A stretch of DNA of 64,000 nucleotides, from contig NZ_QTJU01000008.1 in the NCBI RefSeq assembly GCF_003412455.1, forward strand, positions 1-64,000, in the 5' to 3' direction. The translations under genes were made by a program, and so were the position numbers. Under the pieces are notes generated by a model that was given only the letters and a program-made list of their open reading frames with translations, made no database searches and was not told the DNA's origin. The stretch is from Deminuibacter soli. GTDB lineage: Bacteria; Bacteroidota; Bacteroidia; Chitinophagales; Chitinophagaceae. Shown piece after piece: positions 45,057-53,704 of the stretch (position 1 is the first letter of the stretch; each line of letters opens with the position of its first letter).

Positions 45057-45641
45057 ATGGATGAGAGTGCTCTTTTAACAGGCTGTTTGCAAAACGATCC
45101 GGCTGCACAGCGGGAATTGTACAACAGGTACAGTCCCAAGATGCTCTCGGTGTGCTATCGCTTTGCGCAAAGCCGTGAAGATGCGGAAGACATGCTGCAG
45201 GAGGGCTTCATCAAAGTGTTTACACAAATTCACACCTTTCAGCACAAGGGCGCTTTTGAAGGATGGATCAGGCGTATCGTTGTTCATACCTGTATCAACC
45301 TGATCAAGAAACACAAGAAATTCAATGAAAATGTAGACCTCGCGCATGCCGCGCTGCTGCAGGTACGCGAAGATACCATTCCTGCCATTATGCAGGCCAA
45401 ACAGGTTATTGAATGTATCCGCCTGCTACCCATTGGTTACCGAACCGTTTTAAACCTATATGCCATTGAAGGCTACAGTCATAAGGAGATTGCAGAAATG
45501 CTCGATATTGAGGAAAGTACCAGCAGAAGCCAGTATACCCGTGCACGTGCTATGCTTGAAACGATTCTTGTAAGAAAAAAGATTCTGGAAAAACCGGAAC
45601 CCGATGCAGCGTGGCTGCTCTCTTTGAAGACTAATAAATGA
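45057..45641 (+). CDS. ECF-type RNA polymerase sigma factor
   Basis: Protein of 194 aa. Region 2: AQRELYNRYSPKMLSVCYRFAQ, EDAEDMLQEGFIKVF and GWIRRIVVHTCINLIKKH; region 4: LPIGYRTVLNLYAIEGYSHKEIAEMLDIEEST. Standard ECF length with no extra domain. The next gene starts 14 nt later and encodes a membrane-anchored protein with a short N-terminal cytosolic part, a likely partner. Target promoters unknown. Confidence 0.9.
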   Translation: MDESALLTGCLQNDPAAQRELYNRYSPKMLSVCYRFAQSREDAEDMLQEGFIKVFTQIHTFQHKGAFEGWIRRIVVHTCINLIKKHKKFNENVDLAHAALLQVREDTIPAIMQAKQVIECIRLLPIGYRTVLNLYAIEGYSHKEIAEMLDIEESTSRSQYTRARAMLETILVRKKILEKPEPDAAWLLSLKTNK

Positions 45642-45655
45642 TATGAGCCTTACCG

Positions 45656-47071
45656 ATGCGAAGCCCCTTTTATAACGACGAATTTGAGGATTACCTTCAA
45701 AATAAGGTAAAGCATCACCGGATGTATCCGGGCGATCAGCTGTGGCGTAATATTCACGAGCAATTGCATGAACGTGGCCGCTGGCCTGCCCTCACCTTTA
45801 TTTCCATTATTATCATTGCCTTGCTGGTAGTAAGCACTTTACTGTTAAAACCGGCAGATAAGCTGCTTAACAATACCCGTTACCGCATGGCTACACCCGA
45901 AGTGCAGCTTGCGCTCGCTACACCCGCCCCCAATTCTGTTGAACCGCTCGAAGAATCTATTGCCACAGAAATTATTACCCGCCGCACCATTGATGATGCC
46001 AGGCAAAGAATACACGAGCAAAATGCCCCGGCAGCCGATATTGCTGTAGCCGCCAGTGTTACCGCCGCTGCCATTGCACCGGCTCCGCCACCGGTTGCTG
46101 CGCAGCTGCAGTTACCCGCAGAAGCTACTGCACAGGCGCTGGTTGACACGTTTAATTTCAGCCGTGCCGATACATTGCCTGCCTCAGGTATTGCATTTAA
46201 TGCCGCTTACAGGTTTGACACACTCACCTACAATAACAAGTTTAATTTCAGCGCCAACGCGGCCACGCATAATCCCAACGATGAATTGCTGAAAAACCTC
46301 GGCTTTACCAAACAGACTACGGCTATTACCTTAAAACCAAGGATCTCCAGGTTTGATATAGAAGCGTACATTACGCCCTCGGCCAGCTACCGCCGCCTGC
46401 TGAATGATAAAGGCAATGCAGACCTGCAGCGCTTTTTACCTACCCCGCTCAGCGGCAACACTTCGGTTGACGTAAACAAGGTGGTACGTCACAAACCGGC
46501 CATAGGCATGGAAGTGGGCGTTTTGCTCGGTTACCGGCTTAACAGGCAGTTGACCCTGAAAGGCGGTTTGCAGTATAATCAGCGCCAGTACGACATTGAA
46601 GCCTATACCCAGCACAGCAATGACCAGCCCCTGCCTGGCAGCTCTTCAGGCCCCGGCCCGCAGCCTGCCCCTACTTACGACAACAGCACCACTGTAAATA
46701 CACTGTCCATCCTCAAAAACCGGTACCGTGAATTGTCACTGCCTATCGGGATCGACTGGAAGGCCAGCGCTACAAAACCTTTCACCTGGGGCGTTACCGC
46801 ACTCGCAGCGCCCACCTATATGTTTAACAAAGACCCGTTTGTGCTCTCTACCAACCTGAAAAATTATACCGACGGGTCATCCCTTCTGCGTCACTGGAAT
46901 GTGAACACCAGCTTCGGCGCCTATATCAGTTACCGTACGGGTGACTATAGGTGGCAGTTTGGACCGCAGTTCCGTTACCAGCAGCTGTCTACCTTCAAAT
47001 CGGCTTATCCCATCAAAGAATACCTGCTTGATTACGGGATTAAGCTCAGCGTTACCAAAACCATTCGTTAA
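45656..47071 (+). CDS. Membrane-anchored outer-membrane-barrel-like protein, possible anti-sigma
   Basis: Protein of 471 aa. About 45 cytosolic residues (NDEFEDYLQNKVKHHRMYPG, QLWRNIHEQLHERGRW), one membrane helix (ALTFISIIIIALLVVSTLLL), a long Ala/Pro-rich linker (about 80-210), then strand-rich segments (FDIEAYITPSASYRRLL, GMEVGVLLGYRLNRQLTLK, NVNTSFGAYISYRTGDYRW) like a PorT-type eight-strand barrel. Directly behind an ECF sigma gene, the N-terminus could bind the sigma factor. No classical zinc anti-sigma HxxxCxxC motif is present. The joining of an inner-membrane helix to a barrel-like domain is unusual. Confidence 0.6.
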   Translation: MRSPFYNDEFEDYLQNKVKHHRMYPGDQLWRNIHEQLHERGRWPALTFISIIIIALLVVSTLLLKPADKLLNNTRYRMATPEVQLALATPAPNSVEPLEESIATEIITRRTIDDARQRIHEQNAPAADIAVAASVTAAAIAPAPPPVAAQLQLPAEATAQALVDTFNFSRADTLPASGIAFNAAYRFDTLTYNNKFNFSANAATHNPNDELLKNLGFTKQTTAITLKPRISRFDIEAYITPSASYRRLLNDKGNADLQRFLPTPLSGNTSVDVNKVVRHKPAIGMEVGVLLGYRLNRQLTLKGGLQYNQRQYDIEAYTQHSNDQPLPGSSSGPGPQPAPTYDNSTTVNTLSILKNRYRELSLPIGIDWKASATKPFTWGVTALAAPTYMFNKDPFVLSTNLKNYTDGSSLLRHWNVNTSFGAYISYRTGDYRWQFGPQFRYQQLSTFKSAYPIKEYLLDYGIKLSVTKTIR

Positions 47072-47101
47072 AGCCGCAACACAAACACAACTGCTTAAAG
47101 G

Positions 47102-47133
47102 GAAGATGCCATCTGTGCATCTTCTCTTTTTTT
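47102..47133 (+). terminator. Terminator of the sigma-barrel unit
   Basis: Arms GAAGATGC at 47102-47109 and GCATCTTC at 47117-47124 with a 7-nt loop, followed by CT and seven Ts. It lies 31 bp after the barrel protein stop. Confidence 0.8.
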
Positions 47134-47140
47134 ATGGCCG

Positions 47141-47148
47141 TATCTTTA
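47141..47148 (+). promoter_or_regulatory. -7 element TATCTTTA just before the lipoprotein gene
   Basis: TATCTTTA ends 4 nt before the ATG at 47153, so the predicted transcript would start at or very near the start codon. No -33 TTG at 19-20 nt. Confidence 0.4.
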
Positions 47149-47152
47149 CCGT

Positions 47153-47725
47153 ATGAAATCATTGTACTTGCTGGCAGCCTGTGCGCTGCTGGTTTCAGCC
47201 TGCAAACAGCATGCGGCGCCACCGCCCAATACCTACAACAACGATACCGTGGCATTTTTTCCTGTGCAGGATTACCTGCGCGCGCAAATCAAGTCTATCG
47301 ACAGCGTGCCTTACTTTATGTACCGCCTCACGGTAACCGACGATAAAAAAGATTCGGCCACTATTACCCGCGAGCAGTTTAATGAAGCTACACAGGTATT
47401 TACCCGGTTTAATATTGCAGAACCCGCTATCAAAAAATATTACAGCGAATCCGTATTCGGCGACCAGAGCACCAACAGCTATACCATCAGCTATACCACC
47501 AACAACAAAGACCTGCCTGTACAGCGCATTGATGTGCTGCTGAAACCGGAAGACCAGAAAGTGAAACGCATTTTTATCACCACCATGGAAAACCGCAACG
47601 ACAGTTCTATTGTTACCCGCCTGGGATGGAAGCAGAACGAAAGCTGCACCATCAACACAAGCATCAGCCACAAAGGCAAAAACAGCAATACACAAACCAC
47701 CCTCGTGTGGAACGGACAAAATTAA
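47153..47725 (+). CDS. Lipoprotein of unknown function
   Basis: Protein of 190 aa with signal MKSLYLLAACALLVSAC (lipid Cys17). The mature part is a mixed fold: VAFFPVQDYLRAQIKSIDSVPYF, ITREQFNEATQVFTRFNI, SYTISYTTNNKDLPVQRIDV, SIVTRLGWKQNESCTI. I recognise no domain. It lies 10 nt before uvrC on the same strand, probably only sharing transcription. Confidence 0.7.
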   Translation: MKSLYLLAACALLVSACKQHAAPPPNTYNNDTVAFFPVQDYLRAQIKSIDSVPYFMYRLTVTDDKKDSATITREQFNEATQVFTRFNIAEPAIKKYYSESVFGDQSTNSYTISYTTNNKDLPVQRIDVLLKPEDQKVKRIFITTMENRNDSSIVTRLGWKQNESCTINTSISHKGKNSNTQTTLVWNGQN

Positions 47726-47735
47726 CAGGCAAGAC

Positions 47736-49589
47736 ATGACGCAGCAGGAATTTCAGCAAATAGCAGCCACCATCCCGGTTCAACCGGGCATCTACAAATA
47801 TTTTGATGCAGGCGGCACATTGCTGTATGTGGGTAAGGCCAAAAGCCTTCGCAAAAGAATCAGCTCCTATTTCTCCAAAACCTTCACCGGCTATAAAACA
47901 CACGAGCTGGTGCAGCGCATTAACCGCATTGAATTTACCATTGTAGATTCGGAACAGGATGCATTTTTACTGGAGAACTCCCTGATTAAACAGTTTCAGC
48001 CCAGGTTTAACATCAACCTGAAAGACGATAAAACCTATCCGTACATCGTTATTAAAAAAGAGCCCTACCCGCGTATCTTTTTAACCCGCAGCAAAATAAA
48101 CGATGGCAGCGAATACCTGGGGCCGTTTACCTCAGCAGGTAAAGTACGGGAACTCATCAGCTTTATCAGGCAATACATTCCTTTGCGTACCTGCAAGCTC
48201 AATCTTACGCAGAACAACATACAGAAAGGCAAATTCAAGGTTTGTCTTGAATATCACCTGGGCAATTGTAAAGGCCCCTGCGAGGGGCTGCAAACTGCAG
48301 CAGATTATGCAGAAGGACTGCAGCAGGTACGTCAGCTGCTGAAAGGCAACCTTACACCCGTGATCAATGTGTTTAAAGCGCAGATGACCGAACTGGCCGT
48401 AAACATGCAGTTTGAAAAAGCGGAGATGGTACGCCGCAAAATTGAACACCTCGAAAACTACCAGTCGCGCTCTGTTATTGTGAGCAAACACCTGGGCACA
48501 CTCGATGTATTCTCTATTTTAAAAGAACACAACACGGCTTACGTGAACTACCTGATGGTAGAAAACGGCACCATTGTGCAAACCCATACCGTTGAACTGG
48601 AAGCCCAGATTGAAGAAAGCGAAGAAGATGTGCTGGCATTTGCCGTGCTAAACCTGCGCGAGAAGCTAAACAGTGCCGCGCATGAAATTGTACTGCCCTT
48701 TGCCATTGAATACCCTGACGGCAATGTAACCATTACACTGCCCAAAGGCGGCGATAAAAAGAAGCTGCTGGATCTTTCCCTTAAAAACGTGAATTACTTT
48801 AAGGAAGAGCTGCACAAACGCAAAATACTGCAGCTGGAAGGCCGTACCGATATGGAGAAGAAGAAAGTGCTGTACGAAATACAACAGGCCCTGCAGCTGC
48901 CCGAAGTGCCGGTGCACATCGAATGTTTCGATAACTCCAATTTCCAGGGCAGTTACCCGGTATCGGCCATGGTTTGTTTCAGGGATGGTATTCCCGCCAA
49001 ACAGGATTACCGCCATTACAATGTAAAAACCGTTACCGGCATCAACGATTTTGCCACCATGAAAGAAGTCGTGTACCGCCGCTACAAACGCCTCACCGAA
49101 GAAGAAAAGCCCCTGCCCCAGCTGGTGATTATCGACGGAGGCAAAGGCCAGCTGGGCGCTGCCATGGAAAGCATCCGCGAACTGGGACTGGTGGGTAAAA
49201 TGACGTTGATGGGTCTCGCAAAAAACGAAGAAGAACTGTTTTTCCCCGGCGACAGTGAATCGATCAAACTACCCTGGGACAGCGAGGGCCTGAAACTGAT
49301 ACGCCGCATACGCGACGAAGTGCACCGTTTCGGTATCACCTTTCACAGGCAAAAACGCTCAAAGGGCACTTTTGTAAACGAACTGGAGCAGATACAGGGA
49401 ATTGGCAAGCAAACGGCCACCCAGCTGTTGAAAGAATTCAAGTCTGTTAAAAACATCCAGGGCAAAACAGTAGCGGAACTTTCCGGTTTAATCGGGAAGG
49501 CAAAAGCCATGCTTGTTTTTAATCATTTTCACGAACCCGAACACGGGGAAGCGAACCCGGAGCAAGCAGCAGGCAATATCGATAACTGA
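47736..49589 (+). CDS. uvrC: Excinuclease ABC subunit C
   Basis: Protein of 617 aa with all UvrC parts: GIY-YIG nuclease (PVQPGIYKYF, LLYVGKAKSLRKRISSYF), a Cys cluster (RTCKLN, CLEYHLGNCKGPCEG), the UVR motif (NMQFEKAEMVRRKIEHL), the RNase H-like second nuclease (IECFDNSNFQGSYPVS, LVIIDGGKGQL) and the helix-hairpin-helix end (IQGIGKQTATQLLKEF). It makes both incisions in nucleotide excision repair. ATG at 47736 is the family start. Confidence 0.95.
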   Translation: MTQQEFQQIAATIPVQPGIYKYFDAGGTLLYVGKAKSLRKRISSYFSKTFTGYKTHELVQRINRIEFTIVDSEQDAFLLENSLIKQFQPRFNINLKDDKTYPYIVIKKEPYPRIFLTRSKINDGSEYLGPFTSAGKVRELISFIRQYIPLRTCKLNLTQNNIQKGKFKVCLEYHLGNCKGPCEGLQTAADYAEGLQQVRQLLKGNLTPVINVFKAQMTELAVNMQFEKAEMVRRKIEHLENYQSRSVIVSKHLGTLDVFSILKEHNTAYVNYLMVENGTIVQTHTVELEAQIEESEEDVLAFAVLNLREKLNSAAHEIVLPFAIEYPDGNVTITLPKGGDKKKLLDLSLKNVNYFKEELHKRKILQLEGRTDMEKKKVLYEIQQALQLPEVPVHIECFDNSNFQGSYPVSAMVCFRDGIPAKQDYRHYNVKTVTGINDFATMKEVVYRRYKRLTEEEKPLPQLVIIDGGKGQLGAAMESIRELGLVGKMTLMGLAKNEEELFFPGDSESIKLPWDSEGLKLIRRIRDEVHRFGITFHRQKRSKGTFVNELEQIQGIGKQTATQLLKEFKSVKNIQGKTVAELSGLIGKAKAMLVFNHFHEPEHGEANPEQAAGNIDN

Positions 49590-50067
49590 TTATTTTTTGC
49601 CGATAAAAACAGGGGAGCAAACATAGTCGGGAGAACATGTAGCCGTACGGAAGATTTGCCTGAAAGCGGTTGCGCAAAACCGGTGTTTCTGTTGAGGACA
49701 GGCCTAAAATAAAAAAGGGGCCAGGATAGAAATCCAACCCCATTTTAAAATCCAATATCCTATGAAAAACCAGGGTAAAGGTAAGTAATGAAAATGCTCC
49801 GGCAAGTTTTTTCATTGGTTTTTTTGCAGTTATATACAATTTTTAATGTACACGATTGCATAATACTTTCGTGTTTTATATACACATTACTACTCGTGAA
49901 ATGCAGTCACAGCAAGCGTTTCAAGAAACCAGGGCCATTATTGCCATTCAATTTTGCCTGAACGGCAGCCGTCCATTTTTTAACCATCTATCAAAGTAAA
50001 TACGCAACGGTTTGTGTAGAAACGACACTTATGAAAAGTTGCCCTGGAAACCGGTTGATACAGGCAC
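49590..50067. other. Intergenic region without a clear gene
   Basis: Between uvrC and gldN. It holds a plus-strand TACTTTCG at 49864-49871 and a possible 32-aa frame at 49901-49999 (MQSQQAFQETRAI) with no recognisable feature. On the minus strand a frame opening MKKLAGAFSLLTFTLVF at 49815 runs back into uvrC and contains a GGGG/CCCC hairpin followed by a T-run. Neither is convincing as a gene. Confidence 0.4.
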
Positions 50068-50093
50068 AAAAAAAGTCCCGGACGAGCCGGGAC
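50068..50093 (-). terminator. Terminator of the gldKLMN run
   Basis: Stem GTCCCGG/CCGGGAC (50075-50081 with 50087-50093) around ACGAG. On the minus strand it is followed by seven Ts. It lies 22 bp after the gldN stop. Confidence 0.85.
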
Positions 50094-50115
50094 CTTTTAT
50101 ATTATTTGAATAACC

Positions 50116-51210
50116 TTAGTAAGACCAGAGCGATTGCTCGTAGTTAAAGATTTTATCTTTAACATTCTCACCTTCCAGCAAGCGGAAGAGGGGGTCTTTA
50201 ATGTATTCTTTAAACTCTTTGTCGAACGGGTTATCAATAGTACTTTTTACGAGGTAGCTGGAGAACATGCGGCTTTCAAAAAGCTCTTCCCAGCTCATAC
50301 GGCCACCGTAGTTTTTACCGTTGTATACTTCGTACTTGGCCAGTGTGGGACGCAGATCGGGGTAGTACACCCAGAAAAGCACTACATCTTCACCAAGGTC
50401 CATACCGCTTGAGGTGCGCAAACGCATCATGGGTGCGATACCAAGGATACGTACAAACATGCGTGATGATTCTTTATCAAAGATCCATTCTTCTTTCACT
50501 TTGAATTTGTAGATAGAATCAATCGGTATCTGTTTGCCGCGTACTTCCCTTTTTACCACGTTACCATTCAGGTCGGTTACGTCTACTGTATCAAAACCAG
50601 CACCGCCGGAAAGTGATTTTACCACCTGCTCTTTGGTTAGAGGCGTTGTAAAACGGTCATCATCGGCAGAGAAAGCTGTTACACTGTCTGTACCATTGAT
50701 GGCACTGTACAGGATAGAGATGAAACGCTGGTTACCATTGTCTTCTGTAGCGGCATAACGGAACGGAAGGTTCATTTTTTCCCTTGCGTCAATTACGCGC
50801 CATACTTTCTGACGGTAAACGGCATCATCTTCCCGGATGTTCTCGTACGTCAGTGGCGTTCTTTCTTTTACCAGGTTGCGTTCTACTGCATTGTCATTAC
50901 GCAGCGACTGCTTGATGGTATCGGTTAAACCGCCGCCTGAATTAGGAATCACCTCGAGTGGTACATTGCTCTGCGGCTGTGCATTGTTAGCCGGCGGAGG
51001 GGTACCATAACCTGATGAAGGCTGGGCACCATAACCCGATGGCGGATTGCCATAACCAGATTGCGAATTGTTGTTCTGAGTAGTATCAGTAGTCGTTCCA
51101 TAACCACTACGTGCGCGCGGCTTTCTCTTTTTCTGCGCCTGCGTATCGATCGCGAGGAAGGATACCAGCCCTACCGCCAACAATATCGCTTTAACTATAC
51201 TGGTTTTCAT
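50116..51210 (-). CDS. gldN: Type IX secretion/gliding protein GldN (PorN)
   Basis: Protein of 364 aa with signal peptide (AILLAVGLVSFLAIDTQA). After it comes a low-complexity stretch with four SGYG repeats and Pro/Gln/Asn spacers (about 34-85). The GldN domain follows: VYRQKVWRVIDAREKMNLPF, VKEEWIFDKESSRMFVRILG and DVVLFWVYYPDLRPTL. GldN pairs with GldK in the periplasmic ring under the outer membrane. Last gene of gldKLMN, with a 26-nt gap after gldM and a terminator behind it. Confidence 0.92.
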   Translation of the reverse strand: MKTSIVKAILLAVGLVSFLAIDTQAQKKRKPRARSGYGTTTDTTQNNNSQSGYGNPPSGYGAQPSSGYGTPPPANNAQPQSNVPLEVIPNSGGGLTDTIKQSLRNDNAVERNLVKERTPLTYENIREDDAVYRQKVWRVIDAREKMNLPFRYAATEDNGNQRFISILYSAINGTDSVTAFSADDDRFTTPLTKEQVVKSLSGGAGFDTVDVTDLNGNVVKREVRGKQIPIDSIYKFKVKEEWIFDKESSRMFVRILGIAPMMRLRTSSGMDLGEDVVLFWVYYPDLRPTLAKYEVYNGKNYGGRMSWEELFESRMFSSYLVKSTIDNPFDKEFKEYIKDPLFRLLEGENVKDKIFNYEQSLWSY

Positions 51211-51236
51211 ATTTTAAATATTGTAATGTAAAATCC

Positions 51237-52763
51237 TTAATAACAGTTGAAAGCAAGTGTAGGTAAGGTTCTTGTACGTCCGTCAGGACCTACCGCCTTG
51301 ATTTCATCTATCACCAGCGTGCTGCCAGGTTGCAGTTTGCTCATAATTCTTTTGGCGTCTGCACCAAAATAAGCACCTGCATTCTGTGCGATGCCCGGGT
51401 TACCAAAGCCAGCACCTGTAGCATATACCACGAAGCTGGTTACGTTAAAGCTTACCCCTTCAAACACGAAGTTTTCCAGTTCAGCACGCACACCCTGCTG
51501 GGCTTTCAGGTTATTGGTTGGTACGCGGCCACCTTTGTCTTTACCAATCATGGCAACAGGATCAGGTACTGATTTTACCCTGAACTCGAAGTTGGTTGGT
51601 TTGCCATCGGCAACTACGGTTACGTTTGCCTTGCCTGCTGTTGAAGGATGCGCTACGTATTTACCGGGACCGGTTTTTTCCAGGGAACCATTGTCCAGTT
51701 TAACCTGTACTTTTTCGTCACCTACGCTACCGCCGCTTACGCTGAGGTCGTTAGGCAAACCAATGTACAGTACTTTCACTTTGTCAGCACTTACGCTTGC
51801 ACCGGTGGGAGAACCAACGTTATAAACGATGTCCTTATCCAGTGAGCCCATGGTGCCGTCTGGTTTCTTAAACGAAATATGCACCTTTTTAGTATACGCG
51901 CCGGGGCCGCCTACCGTTGTTTTGTATTCAGCAACACCGTCAGCATTCAGCGGAACGGTAGCACCATCGATGCTTACGGTAGGCGCTGCAGCTTTACTGA
52001 AGGCACCTACACCACCGGTGATGGTTAATTCCTGGCCAGGCATCAGGTACGCCGAGCTTTGGCTGGCTATAGCCTGGAACTGATCGTATACTACGGCAAC
52101 TTCACCTACTTTTCTGTGAATGGCATCAATAACCATGGCTTCACTGTTGCGCACATCATTCTGGAATTTACTCATAATGGTAATGCCTGCAACCGTTGGC
52201 GTCATATGGAAGTAAGCAAATTCCCATTTCTGGTTGGTTGCTTCCTGTGTTTTAGGGATGCTGAGATCGATAGGTAATGTTTTGGCAAATTCGGTTTTAA
52301 TATCCGGGTCAATTGCCAGCATTTTGTTTTTGTAATCAGCTAATTTCTGCTGTAATTCTTTGCCATATTTACCTTCCACGAACAGGTGGGTGGTAGCTTC
52401 CAGGTTATCTTCCTTATATTCTTCCACACCATTCTTCACTTCAAGGCCAGACTGTTTTTTCAGCTCAACCTTAAGTCCTTCGAGGTAGGCGAACATATCT
52501 TCAGATAATTTCTGCGCTTCCTGCGCTTTGGGAAGCCATTTCTCCGCACGTTCGCGGCTGGCTGGGTCTTTTAATTTAGCTTCAAAAGACTTGAAGATAG
52601 CTGCGTTTTTATCATTAATCGTTGCACTGGCATTATTCAGGCTACGATCCACGGTTTTAAAGGCGTTCAGGATTTCATTCGACACATTCAGCGCCAACAA
52701 TGCAGTCAGCACCAAATACATCAGGTTAATCATCTTCTGCCGTGGCTCTTTAGGTAGTGCCAT
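51237..52763 (-). CDS. gldM: Type IX secretion motor protein GldM (PorM)
   Basis: Protein of 508 aa starting MALPKEPRQKMINLMYLVLT. The single membrane helix (about 11-30) contains the family's conserved polar residues in LALNVSNEILNAFK. The periplasmic part shows the helical D1 followed by Ig-like D2-D4 domains (TVAGITIMSKFQNDVRNSEA, GPGAYTKKVHISFKKPDG, STLVIDEIKAVGPDGRTRTL). With GldL it forms the proton-driven rotary motor that spans the periplasm to the GldKN ring. Confidence 0.95.
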   Translation of the reverse strand: MALPKEPRQKMINLMYLVLTALLALNVSNEILNAFKTVDRSLNNASATINDKNAAIFKSFEAKLKDPASRERAEKWLPKAQEAQKLSEDMFAYLEGLKVELKKQSGLEVKNGVEEYKEDNLEATTHLFVEGKYGKELQQKLADYKNKMLAIDPDIKTEFAKTLPIDLSIPKTQEATNQKWEFAYFHMTPTVAGITIMSKFQNDVRNSEAMVIDAIHRKVGEVAVVYDQFQAIASQSSAYLMPGQELTITGGVGAFSKAAAPTVSIDGATVPLNADGVAEYKTTVGGPGAYTKKVHISFKKPDGTMGSLDKDIVYNVGSPTGASVSADKVKVLYIGLPNDLSVSGGSVGDEKVQVKLDNGSLEKTGPGKYVAHPSTAGKANVTVVADGKPTNFEFRVKSVPDPVAMIGKDKGGRVPTNNLKAQQGVRAELENFVFEGVSFNVTSFVVYATGAGFGNPGIAQNAGAYFGADAKRIMSKLQPGSTLVIDEIKAVGPDGRTRTLPTLAFNCY

Positions 52764-52821
52764 ATCAGGAATAGATTTTAATACATGTTACGAAATTGGA
52801 TCATCAAGTTTATATGCGCTA

Positions 52822-53574
52822 TTATCTACCCTGCATTGCAGTGAGCATATTGCCATAAATCTGGTTCAGTTTGCCCAGGTTTGTAGCCAGCATTGCAATC
52901 TGTTTCTGAGCGCTGACTGCGTCATCGGCGCTGTTGCTCATAGCAGCTGAAGCTTCGGCCAGTTTGCTGTAGAACTGATTCAGGGCTTTCAGATGGTTAT
53001 TGCTTTCCTGCAATTCCAATTCGTAAATAGTATTTAAAGAAGACAAGTTTTTGGTGAGTACCTGTACCTGCTCGTGGAACACCTGTGTGCTGCCGGCTGC
53101 ATTGTTGAATGAAGCCAGTGAGTTGGCAGTAGTAACGTAAGCGTCTTTTACAGAAGTTAAAGCAATGGCTGCTTCTTTGGTTTTCTGTGTATAGTCGCCT
53201 GTAGCTTTTACTACATCGCTGATTTCACCCATTTTTTCTACTGTAGTGCCCAGTTTCTGGAAACCGGCGCTCAGTTTAGAAAGGTTGGCAGGAGTGATAT
53301 CTGCGTCCTGCAACATTTTTTCCATGTTTTTCAGTGCAGGGTTACCTGCTGCGGTTACAGCTACAGGAGCTGTTTCGTGGCCACTATCGGGCGGAGGCAA
53401 GAACGCGTATACGAGGAAGATCACTGCTTCGATACCCAGACCAAGCGGAAGGAATACGCTAGAGCCTGGCCAGTGCTGGATTTTAAACATCGCACCAACA
53501 ATTACAATAGATGCGCCTACGCATACGATAACGTTTACGAGCCTGTTTACTGCGGGAGAAACTCCAGATGCCAT
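52822..53574 (-). CDS. gldL: Type IX secretion motor protein GldL (PorL)
   Basis: Protein of 250 aa: two membrane helices in the first 60 residues (LVNVIVCVGASIVIVGAMFKIQHW-type and SVFLPLGLGIEAVIFLVYAF), with the conserved Lys in the first helix and Glu in the second that take part in proton flow, then a long cytosolic coiled-coil (about 80-250). Length is normal. A stem-loop lies in the 130-bp gap to the upstream gldK gene. Confidence 0.93.
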   Translation of the reverse strand: MASGVSPAVNRLVNVIVCVGASIVIVGAMFKIQHWPGSSVFLPLGLGIEAVIFLVYAFLPPPDSGHETAPVAVTAAGNPALKNMEKMLQDADITPANLSKLSAGFQKLGTTVEKMGEISDVVKATGDYTQKTKEAAIALTSVKDAYVTTANSLASFNNAAGSTQVFHEQVQVLTKNLSSLNTIYELELQESNNHLKALNQFYSKLAEASAAMSNSADDAVSAQKQIAMLATNLGKLNQIYGNMLTAMQGR

Positions 53575-53631
53575 AGTTAAGTTTTTGTTTGTGTTTTTGT
53601 GTATGGTTCAATTGCTGAAAACGTCTTTCAC

Positions 53632-53649
53632 AAGGCTGATGCCAGCCTT
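53632..53649. repeat. Hairpin in the gldK-gldL gap
   Basis: AAGGCTG at 53632-53638 pairs exactly with CAGCCTT at 53643-53649 around ATGC. On the minus strand it is not followed by a T-run, so it is more like an mRNA-processing or stability element than a terminator (inference). Confidence 0.4.
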
Positions 53650-53704
53650 TAAGGATTCTTGGGTATAGTTTATTAGTATTCCGTTTATAGCTAAACTTTA
53701 ACGA

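Noticed and set aside
49519-49839. Minus-strand frame of 106 aa between uvrC and gldN
   Set aside because: It runs into the uvrC 3' end, contains a hairpin with a T-run, and the later residues show no protein-like pattern.
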